A stretch of 64,000 nt of DNA, taken from the NCBI RefSeq assembly GCF_015679985.1, contig NZ_CP049239.1, positions 1,736,001 through 1,800,000 on the forward strand, in the 5' to 3' direction. Of the stretch, positions 9,469-18,690 are shown in pieces; the stretch's first letter is position 1, and the number at the start of each line of letters is the position of its first letter. Below the pieces are notes generated by a model that saw only the letters and a list, made by a program, of their open reading frames with translations, had not been told where the DNA came from and made no database searches. Source of the DNA: Campylobacter concisus. Lineage in GTDB: Bacteria; Campylobacterota; Campylobacteria; Campylobacterales; Campylobacteraceae. A program made the position numbers and the translations under genes.

Positions 9469-11142
9469 TTGAGAAGCGATATAATCAAAAAAGGCTACAC
9501 AAGAGCCCCACACCGCTCACTTTTACGTGCGACTGGGCTAAAAGACGATGACTTTGCTAAACCCTTTATCGGCGTTGCAAACAGCTTTATAGAGATCATT
9601 CCAGGGCACTTTTTCTTAAACAAATACGCACAAATTTTAAAAGATGAAATTCGCAAAAATGGCTGTATTCCATTTGAGTTTAACTGTATCGGCGTAGATG
9701 ATGGCATCGCGATGGGGCATGGAGGCATGCTATATAGCTTGCCTAGCCGCGAGATCATCGCAAACTCGATAGAAACCGTGATGAACGCTCATGCACTTGA
9801 CGCACTTGTTTGTATGCCAAACTGCGACAAGATCGTCCCTGGCATGGTTATGGGTGCTTTAAGGGTCAATGTCCCAACCGTGTTTGTAAGCGGTGGCCCA
9901 ATGAAAAAGGGCTACACAAAAGATGGCAAGCCGATTGATCTTGCGACTGCGTTTGAGGCGGTTGGTAAATTTGAGACCAAAGAGATAGACGAAGCCGAGC
10001 TAAGAGATATCGAGTGCAATGCATGTCCAAGCGGTGGCAGCTGTAGCGGTATGTTTACAGCAAATTCTATGAACACGCTTTGTGAAGCGATGGGTATAGC
10101 GCTCCCTGGCAACGGCACCATCCTGGCGCTAACTCCAGAGCGTGAGGAGCTCATCAGGCAAGCTGCTCGTAGAATTTGCCAGATCGCCCTTGATGAGAAA
10201 TTTAAGATAAGAAACATACTAAATGAAAAGGCGATCCGCAACGCTCTTGTCGTTGATATGGCAATGGGTGGTAGCAGCAACACCGTCCTTCACATGCTAG
10301 CTATCTCAAGAGAAGCTGGCGTAAATTTAGACATCAAAGAGCTAAATAAGATCAGCCAAAACATCGCTCACATCGCTAAGATCAGCCCAAGCTTGCCAAA
10401 TGTGCATATGGAGGATATCGGCAGAGCTGGTGGTATGAATGCAGTGATAAAAGAAATTTCACGCAGAGATAATGGCATGCTAAATTTAGACAATCTCACA
10501 GTTAGTGGCGAAACTCTGGGAGAGCGCGTAAAGATAAGTGACATCAAAGATGAGAGTATCATTCACAAAGTAGAAAACGCCTATTCGCAAGTTGGCGGAC
10601 TTGCCATTTTGTTTGGAAATTTAGCCAAGCAAGGCTGTGTCATCAAGACAGCTGGCATCGTTGGCGAGCGTAAATTTAGCGGCAAAGCAGTCTGCTTTAA
10701 CTCACAAGACGAAGCTATAGCTGGCATTTCAAGTGGTAAAGTAGATAAAGGCGATGTCGTCGTCATCCGCTACGAAGGCCCGCGCGGAGGCCCTGGTATG
10801 CAAGAGATGCTAAGCCCTACCTCACTCATCATGGGACGAGGCCTTGGCGCAGACGTGGCTCTCATCACAGATGGTCGCTTTAGCGGAGCGACAAGGGGTC
10901 TAAGCATCGGTCACGTAAGTCCAGAAGCAGCTGAAGGCGGCATGATAGGCTTGCTACAAGACGGCGATATCATCGATATAGACGTCGATAAATACGAGAT
11001 AAACGTTCGCCTAAGCGAAGCCGAGATCGCAAAGAGAAGAGCAGAATTTAAGCCAATTGATAAACCGCTAACATCTCGCTGGTTAAGGCAATACCGCAAA
11101 CTAGTCACAAACGCAAGCAACGGAGCGGTGTTAGAAGCATAA
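9469..11142 (+). CDS. ilvD: Dihydroxy-acid dehydratase
   Basis: 557 residues, full length for the IlvD/Edd family. It dehydrates dihydroxyisovalerate and dihydroxymethylvalerate in valine, leucine and isoleucine synthesis. Iron-sulfur ligands are visible in MPNCDK (near residue 123) and [18 protein letters not shown] (near 190-207), and the C-terminal [10 protein letters not shown] loop is intact. The start is TTG at 9469-9471 with AAGGA 6 nt upstream; no ATG precedes the conserved RSDIIKKG opening. It is monocistronic, with its own promoter and terminator. Confidence 0.97.
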   Translation: MRSDIIKKGYTRAPHRSLLRATGLKDDDFAKPFIGVANSFIEIIPGHFFLNKYAQILKDEIRKNGCIPFEFNCIGVDDGIAMGHGGMLYSLPSREIIANSIETVMNAHALDALVCMPNCDKIVPGMVMGALRVNVPTVFVSGGPMKKGYTKDGKPIDLATAFEAVGKFETKEIDEAELRDIECNACPSGGSCSGMFTANSMNTLCEAMGIALPGNGTILALTPEREELIRQAARRICQIALDEKFKIRNILNEKAIRNALVVDMAMGGSSNTVLHMLAISREAGVNLDIKELNKISQNIAHIAKISPSLPNVHMEDIGRAGGMNAVIKEISRRDNGMLNLDNLTVSGETLGERVKISDIKDESIIHKVENAYSQVGGLAILFGNLAKQGCVIKTAGIVGERKFSGKAVCFNSQDEAIAGISSGKVDKGDVVVIRYEGPRGGPGMQEMLSPTSLIMGRGLGADVALITDGRFSGATRGLSIGHVSPEAAEGGMIGLLQDGDIIDIDVDKYEINVRLSEAEIAKRRAEFKPIDKPLTSRWLRQYRKLVTNASNGAVLEA

Positions 11143-11153
11143 AAATTTATCAC

Positions 11154-11182
11154 AAAAGCAAGGAGTGGCCTCTTTGCTTTTT
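11154..11182 (+). terminator. Terminator of ilvD
   Basis: AAAAGCAAGGAG, loop TGGC, then CTCTTTGCTTTTT: a 12-bp stem with one wobble and a T tract. Confidence 0.75.
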
Positions 11183-11222
11183 GTAAAACTATTAAAATTT
11201 CTTCATTTTTTAAGGATACTAA

Positions 11223-12791
11223 ATGCAACAAGATTTCTATTTTTATGCTGCCATATTTTTAGGAGTACTATTTTTGATTGCGATATTTGTCATCTATTCA
11301 TTTAATAGAGACAAACTCGAGCTAAAAAGAAATTTGGCGCAAAAAGAGCAAGAAAATTTTGAAATTTCATCAAATCTAACAAATTTAGTATCTAAAAATA
11401 GTGAAAATCTGCAGCTAATCAGTGAGCAAAAAGCAAGACTTATGTCAAATCACGAGCGAATAGACGAGCTCATCGGCGAGATCGATGCGCTAAAAACCAA
11501 AATAGCCCAAAAAGATGAAGCCGAAGACGCGATGGAGCGCGTGATAAACGAGCTTAAAGAGAGTATCGGTACAGCAAATGAAAGAGCCAAGAATAATGAG
11601 GCAAATTTCACTGCAACTCTAGCTGAGCTAAATCAAAATAAAAATGCTTTAACTGAAGCAAATGAGAGAGAAAATAGATTAAAACGTGATATGGCTGTGC
11701 TTAGAAATGAAATAGAAGCAAAAGAAAATAGCCTAAAAGAGCAGGAGACAAATTTATTAAAAGTAAAAAATGAATTAAATTTGGAATTTTCTAATCTTGC
11801 AAATAAAATATTTGAAGAAAAAAGTGCAAATTTCACACAAAATAGCCAAAATTCTTTAGATCTTTTACTAAAGCCATTAAAGGAGCAAATTTCAACCTTT
11901 CAAGAGCGCGTAAATGCAGTCCACGACGAATCAGTTAAAGGCATGAGCGCGCTAGGAACGCAGATTAAGCACATAAGTGAGATTGGTATCTCAATGTCAA
12001 AAGAGGCAAACTCGCTAGCCACTGCACTAAAAGGTAGCAATAAAACACTTGGTAACTGGGGCGAAATACAGCTTGAACGCACATTTGAGGCTTCTGGACT
12101 TATAAAAGATGAGCATTACTTGACACAACAAAATTTCAAGAACGAAGAAGGCAAACGTCTTATTCCTGATTTTATAGTAAAGATACCAGATGGCAAGCAT
12201 CTAATAGTTGATTCTAAAGTCTCACTTATAGCTTACGAAAAGGCTATCACAGCCAGCAATGAAGAGGAGCTAAATTTAGCATTGAAAGAGCATATTGCTT
12301 CTATGAAAAATCACATAGATAGTTTAAATAGCAAAAATTACGGTGAAATCGTACCTGATAGCCCTGATTTTGTATTGATGTTTATACCAATTGAGCCGGC
12401 ATATATCGAGGCTATAAAATTTGATAGTTCACTTTTTGACTATGCGTTTCAAAAGCACGTAATACTAGTATCTCACACTACGCTTATGCCTATTCTTCGC
12501 ACAGTGGCAAATTTATGGCGCATAGAGCGTGGCAATGAAGAGGCCAAAAATATCGTAAAGAGTGCGATTAAAATTTATGATAAAGTCCGCAATGTGGCCG
12601 AGCACATGAATAGGCTTAGCAATACACTAAATACTGCAAATAAACATTTTAACGCCCTTGCATCAAGTTTTAGTGGTAGAGATGGTCTTGTTAGTAGACT
12701 TGAAAATTTTAAACGCTTGTCTCCAGACGAGCAAAAAGATATAGAAGTAAAAGAGATCAGCGTAAATAACGAATTAGAAAAAGAGGATTAG
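11223..12791 (+). CDS. rmuC: DNA recombination protein RmuC
   Basis: 522 residues. One N-terminal membrane helix (about 6-26), a long coiled coil (about 30-200, rich in Lys/Glu/Asn with heptad spacing), then the RmuC nuclease-like domain (about 215-480) with LKGSNKTLGNWGEIQLER, IPDFIVKIPDGKHLIVDSKV and the later FMFIPIEPAY-like strand (VLMFIPIEPAY). The family is linked to limiting inversions at short inverted repeats in E. coli; the biochemistry is unproven. AAGGATACTAA precedes the ATG. It ends at a hairpin shared with the convergent gene. Confidence 0.93.
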   Translation: MQQDFYFYAAIFLGVLFLIAIFVIYSFNRDKLELKRNLAQKEQENFEISSNLTNLVSKNSENLQLISEQKARLMSNHERIDELIGEIDALKTKIAQKDEAEDAMERVINELKESIGTANERAKNNEANFTATLAELNQNKNALTEANERENRLKRDMAVLRNEIEAKENSLKEQETNLLKVKNELNLEFSNLANKIFEEKSANFTQNSQNSLDLLLKPLKEQISTFQERVNAVHDESVKGMSALGTQIKHISEIGISMSKEANSLATALKGSNKTLGNWGEIQLERTFEASGLIKDEHYLTQQNFKNEEGKRLIPDFIVKIPDGKHLIVDSKVSLIAYEKAITASNEEELNLALKEHIASMKNHIDSLNSKNYGEIVPDSPDFVLMFIPIEPAYIEAIKFDSSLFDYAFQKHVILVSHTTLMPILRTVANLWRIERGNEEAKNIVKSAIKIYDKVRNVAEHMNRLSNTLNTANKHFNALASSFSGRDGLVSRLENFKRLSPDEQKDIEVKEISVNNELEKED

Positions 12792-12793
12792 GA

Positions 12794-12816
12794 TATGGCT
12801 AGAAAAACTAGCCATA
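12794..12816. terminator. Hairpin between convergent genes
   Basis: TATGGCTAG, loop AAAAA, CTAGCCATA: a perfect 9-bp stem in the 29 bases between rmuC (plus) and the DUF5339 gene (minus). T runs on both sides are weak. Confidence 0.5.
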
Positions 12817-12820
12817 AAAT

Positions 12821-13111
12821 TTATTTTAAAAGACCTTGTTTTTTCATTTGATCCATTACTTGAGCAAACATCTCTTTAGCTTGTTTGCAAGTAGCGTCTT
12901 GTTGCTCTTTTGGAAGTGCAGCAAGTTGTTTCATAGATTGTGCTTTTTGATCTTCATACATTTTTACTTGTTGCTCTTGACCAGCTTGTTTGTAAGCTTC
13001 GACCATTTTGTCGATGTCTGAGAAGTAAGACTTGCAAGTATCTGTAAGATCTGCAGCGTTTAGGCTTAGTGCAAAGCCAAGAGTAGCTAAAACTAAAAGT
13101 GATTTTTTCAT
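12821..13111 (-). CDS. DUF5339 family secreted protein (96 aa)
   Basis: A Sec signal peptide, MKKSLLVLATLGFALSLNAA, then a small helical Gln/Lys-rich domain with two cysteines (LTDTCKSYFSDID and QDATCKQAKEMF) that could form a disulfide. This is the DUF5339 pattern known from Campylobacter; its function is unknown. AAGGAGAAAGAG precedes the ATG. Monocistronic. Confidence 0.75.
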   Translation of the reverse strand: MKKSLLVLATLGFALSLNAADLTDTCKSYFSDIDKMVEAYKQAGQEQQVKMYEDQKAQSMKQLAALPKEQQDATCKQAKEMFAQVMDQMKKQGLLK

Positions 13112-13182
13112 CTCTTTCTCCTTGTGAAAATTTAAGGAGATTATATAACTTTTTTATTTTAAATAGATTTAAATTTATTAAA

Positions 13183-13210
13183 TTTAGCCAAGACAAGCGC
13201 CTTGGCTAAA
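13183..13210 (-). terminator. Hairpin after desulforubrerythrin
   Basis: TTTAGCCAAG, 8-nt loop, CTTGGCTAAA: a perfect 10-bp stem starting 12 nt beyond the stop of the minus-strand gene. Confidence 0.55.
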
Positions 13211-13221
13211 ATTTTGGCTTT

Positions 13222-13866
13222 TTAGCCTAAGAATTCGCGCTTAAAATACTCTTTTGGAGCTTTGCAAAGTGGGCAAGCGCCTGGAGCTTTTTTGCCTCTG
13301 TGAACGTGTCCGCACACTTCGCAAACCCAGATATCCTCTTCATCGCTCTCAAAAAAGCCCTCTTCATCAAGCATCTTTTTAAGCTCTAGATACTCCCTCT
13401 CATGCTCAACCTCAACCTTGCCGATCGCGTTAAATAGCCTTTCAACATCTCTTAGCTCTTCTTCTTTTGCGATCTTTGCAAAGTCTGGATACATCGTCGT
13501 ATGCTCGTAGTTTTCGCCAGCTGCAGCGTCAAGTAAATTTTTATCCATCTTATCGATCGGATCGTTCATCATCTCGTGATATTTCTTAAATTCAGCCCTT
13601 GCGTGCCATTTTTCGTTTTCAGCTGCCTCGTAAAAGTGTCTAGCTATCGCGTGATAGCCTGCTTCTTTAGCTAGGTCGCCGTAAAGCTCATACTTGTTTC
13701 TAGCTTGTGACTCGCCAGCAAATGCCTTCATCAAATTTACCGCTGTTAAATTTTCAGTGATGCATTTCATCTCTTCGCCACAACAGGTTAGTCTGCCGCC
13801 GCCAACCTTTTGCACCTCGATCTCGTTGCCGCATTTTTCGCATTTGTATGTTTCGTACTGTCTCAT
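13222..13866 (-). CDS. rrc: Desulforubrerythrin (Rrc-type peroxide reductase)
   Basis: 214 residues in three parts. A desulforedoxin-like iron site has C9, C12, C28 and C29. The central four-helix diiron erythrin domain has GESQARNKYE and EVEHEREYLE. The C-terminal rubredoxin has WVCEVCGHVH and GACPLCKAP. This three-domain order is the desulforubrerythrin described in C. jejuni (Rrc), which reduces hydrogen peroxide in the cytosol. The ATG at 13864-13866 is chosen because AGGAG lies 6 nt upstream. A TATAAT box lies at 13898-13903. Probably responsive to oxidative stress; I could not confirm a PerR site. Confidence 0.95.
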   Translation of the reverse strand: MRQYETYKCEKCGNEIEVQKVGGGRLTCCGEEMKCITENLTAVNLMKAFAGESQARNKYELYGDLAKEAGYHAIARHFYEAAENEKWHARAEFKKYHEMMNDPIDKMDKNLLDAAAGENYEHTTMYPDFAKIAKEEELRDVERLFNAIGKVEVEHEREYLELKKMLDEEGFFESDEEDIWVCEVCGHVHRGKKAPGACPLCKAPKEYFKREFLG

Positions 13867-13897
13867 TTTGACTCCTATTTTGATAAATTTTGAGTGG

Positions 13898-13903
13898 ATT
13901 ATA
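13898..13903 (-). promoter_or_regulatory. -10 box of desulforubrerythrin
   Basis: TATAAT in GGTTATAATCC, 31 nt before the ATG on the minus strand. Confidence 0.6.
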
Positions 13904-13959
13904 ACCAAATAATTAAAATAAGTAAATAATAATTTTTATTGATAACGTATATTATTATT

Positions 13960-14184
13960 TTATTTTTTGCATAAAATTTGTGTGAGTTTTGTTACAAATG
14001 GAGAAACTAGCAAAAGCACAGGATAAGCTACTACAAAGGCTTTTACGTAGGCGATTAGCCAAATTTTAACAAAGCCATCAATAAAACCAAGGTTTAGATA
14101 TGTCAGCACAAATGACATAAAAAACGCCATAAATGCTGACATTATAAACGCAAAAACATATTTATAAAATTTTGCTGGTATCAT
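13960..14184 (-). CDS. DUF2798 small membrane protein
   Basis: 74 residues with two membrane helices (about 8-30 and 42-64) and a Lys-rich C-terminus, matching the DUF2798 family. Its ATG overlaps the stop of the oxidoreductase upstream by 4 nt (ATGA), so the two are coupled. Function unknown. Confidence 0.75.
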   Translation of the reverse strand: MIPAKFYKYVFAFIMSAFMAFFMSFVLTYLNLGFIDGFVKIWLIAYVKAFVVAYPVLLLVSPFVTKLTQILCKK

Positions 14185-14741
14185 GAAATTTTACCTATCA
14201 GCTCGCCTAGCCTCTTTGCATGATCAAGCGCCTTTTCCTTCATCAAAGCAAGCTTTGCCTCATCGTGCCTGCTCTGATATGATAGCCCTCCGCTATAAAC
14301 ATAGCCTGCAAACTCCATGCCACACATATTTGCTAATGCCTTAAGTGGCGGCAAAAACTCCTCTATCTCGTAGCGCTGAAGTGCCTCTTTTTTATAAAGC
14401 TCCTCAGGCGCGCCAGAGGTAAATGAAAGCACCAGCTTCTTGCCACGTAGCTTATCTCCGCTGCTGCCATGAGAGAAGCCATGAACTAGCACATCTTCAA
14501 ACCACTTTTGTAAAAGCGATGGCACGCCGTACCAGAAAAATGGATAAACAAGCACGATCACATCAGTCTTTACTAGCTTTTCTTGCTCGGCTTTTACGTC
14601 TATCACGTAGTTTTTATAAAGCTCGCTTAGTATGTCAAATTTAGCCTCTGGCACCTGCTTTTTTAGCTCGCTCAATATAATCTTATTTGCAAAGGAATTT
14701 TCAAGGTCAGTGTGACCTGATACAACTAAAATTTCACTCAT
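14181..14741 (-). CDS. NAD(P)H-dependent flavodoxin-fold oxidoreductase
   Basis: 186 residues, beginning MSEILVVSGHTDLENSFANK. The segment VLVYPFFWYGVPSLLQKW and the following LVHGFSHG place it in the KefF/MdaB-like quinone reductase family. It is probably a cytosolic FMN enzyme reducing quinones. It is coupled to a DUF2798 membrane protein downstream and lies next to degraded and intact tannase genes, which suggests handling of phenols or quinones, but that link is inference only. Confidence 0.82.
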   Translation of the reverse strand: MSEILVVSGHTDLENSFANKIILSELKKQVPEAKFDILSELYKNYVIDVKAEQEKLVKTDVIVLVYPFFWYGVPSLLQKWFEDVLVHGFSHGSSGDKLRGKKLVLSFTSGAPEELYKKEALQRYEIEEFLPPLKALANMCGMEFAGYVYSGGLSYQSRHDEAKLALMKEKALDHAKRLGELIGKIS

Positions 14742-14770
14742 TTTCGCCCCTTAAATTTACTTTCTTAAAT

Positions 14771-15042
14771 TTACTTGCAAACAAAGCTACTTGCCTTGCT
14801 GGTATCTCCGCCCACGTATGTAGCCACCTTTGGATAGGCACACACCAAAAATTCCTTGCTAACGTAGGTCCTACTCTTAGCTAGCATGCTCTTTGGCGCT
14901 TCGCCCTTTCATTCGACCCCACATCTATGATTTCATTGTTTAAAATTTTCACATCTTTTAAACTCTCACATCCGGCCCTATCAAGAGCAAAAGTCGTGCT
15001 ACCAATGAGTGCTAGTGCGCAAAAAAGCGAAATTTTTTTCAT
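14771..15042 (-). pseudogene. Tannase/feruloyl esterase family remnant with large internal deletion
   Basis: The first frame, from an ATG at 15040-15042 with AGGAGATCTT upstream, gives a signal peptide (MKKISLFCALALIGSTTFA) and then CESLKDVKILNNEIIDV, the N-terminus of the PF07519 tannase/feruloyl esterase family. It stops at 14881-14883. Another frame carries KGEAPKSMLAKSR, then VCAYPKVATYVGG and SSFVCK ending at 14771. That matches the C-terminal end of the same family (KG.AP.S...., LCPYP.VA.Y.G). Family members run about 500-550 residues, so roughly 1.3 kb is missing, including the serine hydrolase core. It is the last unit of the minus-strand tannase operon. Confidence 0.78.
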
Positions 15043-15050
15043 AAGATCTC

Positions 15051-15731
15051 CTAAAATTTTACCTTGCTAAATGAGGTCTCGTTTTTGAGACCAAAGCCGT
15101 CAAATTCGTCTATTAGCCCTGCTCGCTCTTTGGCGTAAGCCTTGTAGTTTTCGCTGTGGCGGTAGCTCTCAAAGCTAGCTTCGTCTTTGTAAATTTCAAC
15201 CAGCACCCACTTGTTTGGCGCATCCTTTTTACTAAAGGCAAACTGCGCATAAGCGCCCTCATCTACGCTTTTTTGCATATATTTTTTGATGATCTTTTCA
15301 AATTTCGTATCGCTCTTTGCTAAAAGGCTTAAATTTGTGATGTGAAAGTAGGCATCTTTTAGCCTCTCCGGCGTTAAATTTTTAGAAAACGCAGCCCTCT
15401 TTTTTACACCAATAGCCTTTTTGCTAGCCAAAATTTCAGCGCTTACGCTTGCAAATTTCTTAAAATGCGCCGAGCTTATATGCTTTTTATAAGCCGCCTC
15501 GTCCTTGTAAAACTCAAGCAGGTAAAATAGCTCTGGCTTGCTCTTTGCGCTTGCAAAAAAGATCGCCTGTGTGCCTGGCTCGCTCTTTGAGCTAAGGATA
15601 TTTTCCCTGCCAAGCTGTCTCAGCAAGCTCTTGTTATTTAGCGTTGAAAGCAGCTCGTATAAGCTCACTTTCGCCTCCGCCCCAAAGGCAAAAGCTGCCG
15701 AAAATACTAATAAAAATAGCTTTTTAATCAT
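15051..15731 (-). CDS. Secreted protein with two antibiotic-biosynthesis-monooxygenase (ABM) domains
   Basis: 226 residues: a signal peptide (to about FGAEA) and two ABM-like ferredoxin folds. The repeat is visible as ELFYLLEFYKDEAAYKKH (about 68-85) and WVLVEIYKDEASFESYRH (about 174-191), each followed by a helix with Phe/Tyr-Lys-Ala. Single ABM domains act as cofactor-free quinol monooxygenases or heme-degrading enzymes. A duplicated exported form here may act on phenolic products in the periplasm (inference). ATG 15729-15731 has AAGGA; the TTG one codon earlier is unlikely. Its stop lies 8 nt before the tannase remnant. Confidence 0.7.
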   Translation of the reverse strand: MIKKLFLLVFSAAFAFGAEAKVSLYELLSTLNNKSLLRQLGRENILSSKSEPGTQAIFFASAKSKPELFYLLEFYKDEAAYKKHISSAHFKKFASVSAEILASKKAIGVKKRAAFSKNLTPERLKDAYFHITNLSLLAKSDTKFEKIIKKYMQKSVDEGAYAQFAFSKKDAPNKWVLVEIYKDEASFESYRHSENYKAYAKERAGLIDEFDGFGLKNETSFSKVKF

Positions 15732-15746
15732 CAAATTTCCTTAAAT

Positions 15747-17183
15747 TTATTTCTCAACCACTCTTTTAATCCAAGCAAAAAGCTCGTCTAAATCGTAGTC
15801 GCCGCCATGTCCTTGTCCCCAGATCGCTTCAAAATCAACCTCTTTGCCAGCATTTTTAAGCGAAAGCGCGAGCATAGCAGGTACGGCAAGGGCTAAGTCG
15901 GTGTCGTTTGTGCCCTGTCTTATGCGGTAAAATTTCGCCGCTTCATTATTTTTAGTGTAGTTCATCGCATTCATCATCTTTATGACGCTAGCCTCTGCCA
16001 TCTCGCCCAAGCTTCGCTCTTTTGCAAATTTAGTAAAGTGCTTCGCAGGCGTTTTGCTATCGCCAAAAAGGTCATTTTCTGGATTTTCTAGCCCAAGGCC
16101 ATCAAATGCAACCACCGCTTTGGCGCGTTTTAGCGAAGTGATGAAGTCCTCAAATTTGAATGTATATCCAAGCGAACAGCCCTGCGTATCAAGAGTGATA
16201 AATTTAGGCGTGAGCGTGCTTTTGTCGCTGCTTTTTGTAGCGGTAAATGCCTTTGAGATGAGGGCGTTTATATACTCCTTGAAGCTGCCCTCGCCGTTTT
16301 CATCAAGGCTTAGCGCGTGGCCTTTGGCGTCTTTTAAATTTAGCGAGTTTAGATAGGCTGGGAATTTGCTCTTTAGCTCGCGCGAGAGCTCTTTTTGCGT
16401 GGCGTTTAGCTCGCCTGTGATCATTTTTGGCTTTTTGCTCCTGTCGTTAAAAGAGTCCGCGTCAAGACTTGCAAAATCAATCCTCTCAAATTTATCCAAA
16501 TCCCCAAACATCCACTCATACGCCTCGTCCTCATGCTCCAAATTTGTCACAGGGCAGTAGGCTGAAGCGGCATAAATTTGATCATCCGCCTTTGCAGCGC
16601 CTAGCTCTTTAAGATATGGCTCATACTCTTTTGCATTTGCGCTAGTGCCAAGAAGTGCCGACATCGCGCCGCCTGCGCTCGTACCGTTTGAGATGATCTT
16701 GTTTGCGTCGCCTGGCATAAATTTGTCGTTAAATTTAAGATATCTAACGGCCGCTTTTAGATCGACTATCGCAGCTGGTGCCTTGCCGATAAATTTCTCG
16801 CCATCTTTTAGCGTCCTACCCCTAGCGCCAACGCTTGCCACGACGTAGCCTCTAAGAAGCGCTTCAAGGGTGGCATTTGGTTTTTCGTTTTGGATTTCTG
16901 GCTTTTGTGGCATTGCGCTCATGTAGCCGCCGATCGCGTTTGGCATAAGGATAGCGCTCTTTTGGTCGCTAAATTTACCCTCTGGCACATAAAAATTTAG
17001 TACCTGATAGTCGCTAACCGGCTTTGCCACATAGACTATGCCTTCATATGCTCTAAATTTAAGCGTCCTCTCGCCAACTTGCACGCTTTTTAGCTCAAAT
17101 TTGCTTTCATCAAATTTAAGTTCATTTCCAAAGCAAGCGCCCACCAAACAAACCCCTAAAATAGCAACTCTAACACCTTTCAT
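15747..17183 (-). CDS. Subtype B tannase (periplasmic tannin acyl hydrolase)
   Basis: 478 residues with a signal peptide (about 1-19). It is an alpha/beta hydrolase with the nucleophile elbow GTSAGG (Ser169), Asp427 in GTNDTD and His459 in GQGHGGDYDL. The Asp-His distance of 32 equals that of the L. plantarum enzyme. The family hydrolyses galloyl esters of tannins and gallates. It is followed at 15 nt by the ABM gene and then the remnant of an unrelated tannase family, so this looks like a gallate-ester or phenolic operon that has partly decayed. Substrate not shown by sequence. Confidence 0.85.
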   Translation of the reverse strand: MKGVRVAILGVCLVGACFGNELKFDESKFELKSVQVGERTLKFRAYEGIVYVAKPVSDYQVLNFYVPEGKFSDQKSAILMPNAIGGYMSAMPQKPEIQNEKPNATLEALLRGYVVASVGARGRTLKDGEKFIGKAPAAIVDLKAAVRYLKFNDKFMPGDANKIISNGTSAGGAMSALLGTSANAKEYEPYLKELGAAKADDQIYAASAYCPVTNLEHEDEAYEWMFGDLDKFERIDFASLDADSFNDRSKKPKMITGELNATQKELSRELKSKFPAYLNSLNLKDAKGHALSLDENGEGSFKEYINALISKAFTATKSSDKSTLTPKFITLDTQGCSLGYTFKFEDFITSLKRAKAVVAFDGLGLENPENDLFGDSKTPAKHFTKFAKERSLGEMAEASVIKMMNAMNYTKNNEAAKFYRIRQGTNDTDLALAVPAMLALSLKNAGKEVDFEAIWGQGHGGDYDLDELFAWIKRVVEK

Positions 17184-17252
17184 GATCTGCCTTTTTATTT
17201 TGTCCTACTTTTTGCTCCACATCCTTGGCGTAGGCTACCAGGGCTTTAGCGC

Positions 17253-18023
17253 CTAGTTATCTTTTGGCTCGTATTTGACCGCATAGTCAAATTTTGGCTT
17301 ACTTAGGCTAAACTCAAAGCTATCTCTATCGACCGAGCCAACGCAATAATGGCTATCATAAAGGCGAAGCAAAAACTCCGCCATCTGCTCGCTCGTATGA
17401 TACTTTTTAAACGCTTTGTCGTAGTCGTAGTTCTCTTTGCTAGTTGCCACCATGCCAAATTCTGTCTTTGTGGCAGCTGGGGCCAGCACTTTTGCTTGCA
17501 TCTTTGCCTGCTTATCTTGTGCTAGTTCGTGGTAAAGTCCCTCACTAAAGGCACTTACGAAAAATTTGCTAGCGCAGTACGTGACGGCGTTTGACACTAT
17601 CTTGTAGCCGCCTATCGAAGATATGTTTATAAGCTGCGTATCTTTGTCCTTATACTTTTTCGTAAAGAGCGTTGAGAGCGTGACAAGAGAGATGATGTTT
17701 AAATTTATCATCTGTGTGATCTTGTCTAAATTTTGCTCGCCGACCTTGTTGTAGTCGCCAAAGCCAGCATTGTTTATAAGCGCTTTTAGCTCAAATTTTT
17801 CTAAATTACGCCAAAGAGAAAGAGCATTTTCTTGTTTTGAAAGGTCGCAAAGCTCTATCACCACATCGACATTTGCAAATTTAGCTATCTCGCTTTTTAG
17901 CTCCTTTAAAAGCTCGCCACGCCTTGCAACAAGGATCAAATTCTCCCCACTCTTTGCAAATGCCTTTGCCGCGGCCGCTCCTATGCCTGAGCTTGCTCCA
18001 GTGATGGCGATGTATCTTTTCAC
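17253..18023 (-). CDS. Short-chain dehydrogenase/reductase
   Basis: 256 residues, classical SDR: cofactor motif TGASSGIG (about 8-15), NNAG near residue 88, Ser in INISSIGG and the catalytic YCASK near 149-153. NADPH is likely because of the Arg pair after strand 2 (VARRGEL). The ATG overlaps the stop of the upstream oxidoreductase by 4 nt. Substrate unknown. Confidence 0.9.
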   Translation of the reverse strand: MKRYIAITGASSGIGAAAAKAFAKSGENLILVARRGELLKELKSEIAKFANVDVVIELCDLSKQENALSLWRNLEKFELKALINNAGFGDYNKVGEQNLDKITQMINLNIISLVTLSTLFTKKYKDKDTQLINISSIGGYKIVSNAVTYCASKFFVSAFSEGLYHELAQDKQAKMQAKVLAPAATKTEFGMVATSKENYDYDKAFKKYHTSEQMAEFLLRLYDSHYCVGSVDRDSFEFSLSKPKFDYAVKYEPKDN

Positions 18024-18661
18024 TTCGCATACTCCATAGGGCTATAAATTTTGACACCTTCGCTGTGGTCATCTTGCGCTACTTGCATGATCACTTTAGC
18101 GATGTCAGCCGCCCTCATCGGACGATACTCGTCAAAAAAGCCTTTTGGGATAAATTTAAACGCCTTTATCGCCATGTACTCGCCAAGCCTAAATTCCTTT
18201 CTCTCAGCCTCAATAAGTGGCAGCCTAGCGATGTGAAATGAGCTATATCCAAGCTCTTTTATCTTTGCTTCTGCTTGACCTTTTGCCTTTAGGTAAAACG
18301 AGCCTGACTTTCTGCTAGCACCTGCAGCCGAGAGCAAGACAAAACGTTTTGCGCCGCACTCCAAGCCAAATTTCGCAAAATTTAGCGGATAGGTCACATC
18401 GACTTTGTAAAACTGCTCCTTGTGCTTTGCCACCTTCATCGTCGTGCCAAGCGCGCAAAAGACATCATCAGCGATAAATGGCACCTCATCTTTTAGCTCG
18501 TCAAAATTTACTATCTTTACTTCAAGCTTTTCGTGAGTAAATTCTAGCTCATGCCTAGCAAGGGCGATAACCTTGTTGTAGTACTCACTCTCGCATAAAT
18601 TTTTTAAAATCTCACTTCCCACAGCACCGCTAGCTCCAGCTATAAGGGCGATCTTTTTCAT
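18020..18661 (-). CDS. NAD(P)-binding oxidoreductase (TIP30/HTATIP2-like)
   Basis: 213 residues, atypical SDR/epimerase fold with AGASGAVGSEILKNL at the N-terminus and FCALGTT followed by RFVLLSAAGASRKSGSFY, the pattern of the NmrA/HTATIP2-like group. Overlaps the SDR gene below. Function unknown; probably cytosolic. Confidence 0.8.
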   Translation of the reverse strand: MKKIALIAGASGAVGSEILKNLCESEYYNKVIALARHELEFTHEKLEVKIVNFDELKDEVPFIADDVFCALGTTMKVAKHKEQFYKVDVTYPLNFAKFGLECGAKRFVLLSAAGASRKSGSFYLKAKGQAEAKIKELGYSSFHIARLPLIEAERKEFRLGEYMAIKAFKFIPKGFFDEYRPMRAADIAKVIMQVAQDDHSEGVKIYSPMEYAK

Positions 18662-18690
18662 ATCTTTCCTTTGTAAAATTTAGATAAATT

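Noticed and set aside
14687-14884. Plus-strand frame across the tannase remnant
   Set aside because: It is antisense to recognisable tannase termini and to the oxidoreductase start; no ribosome site.
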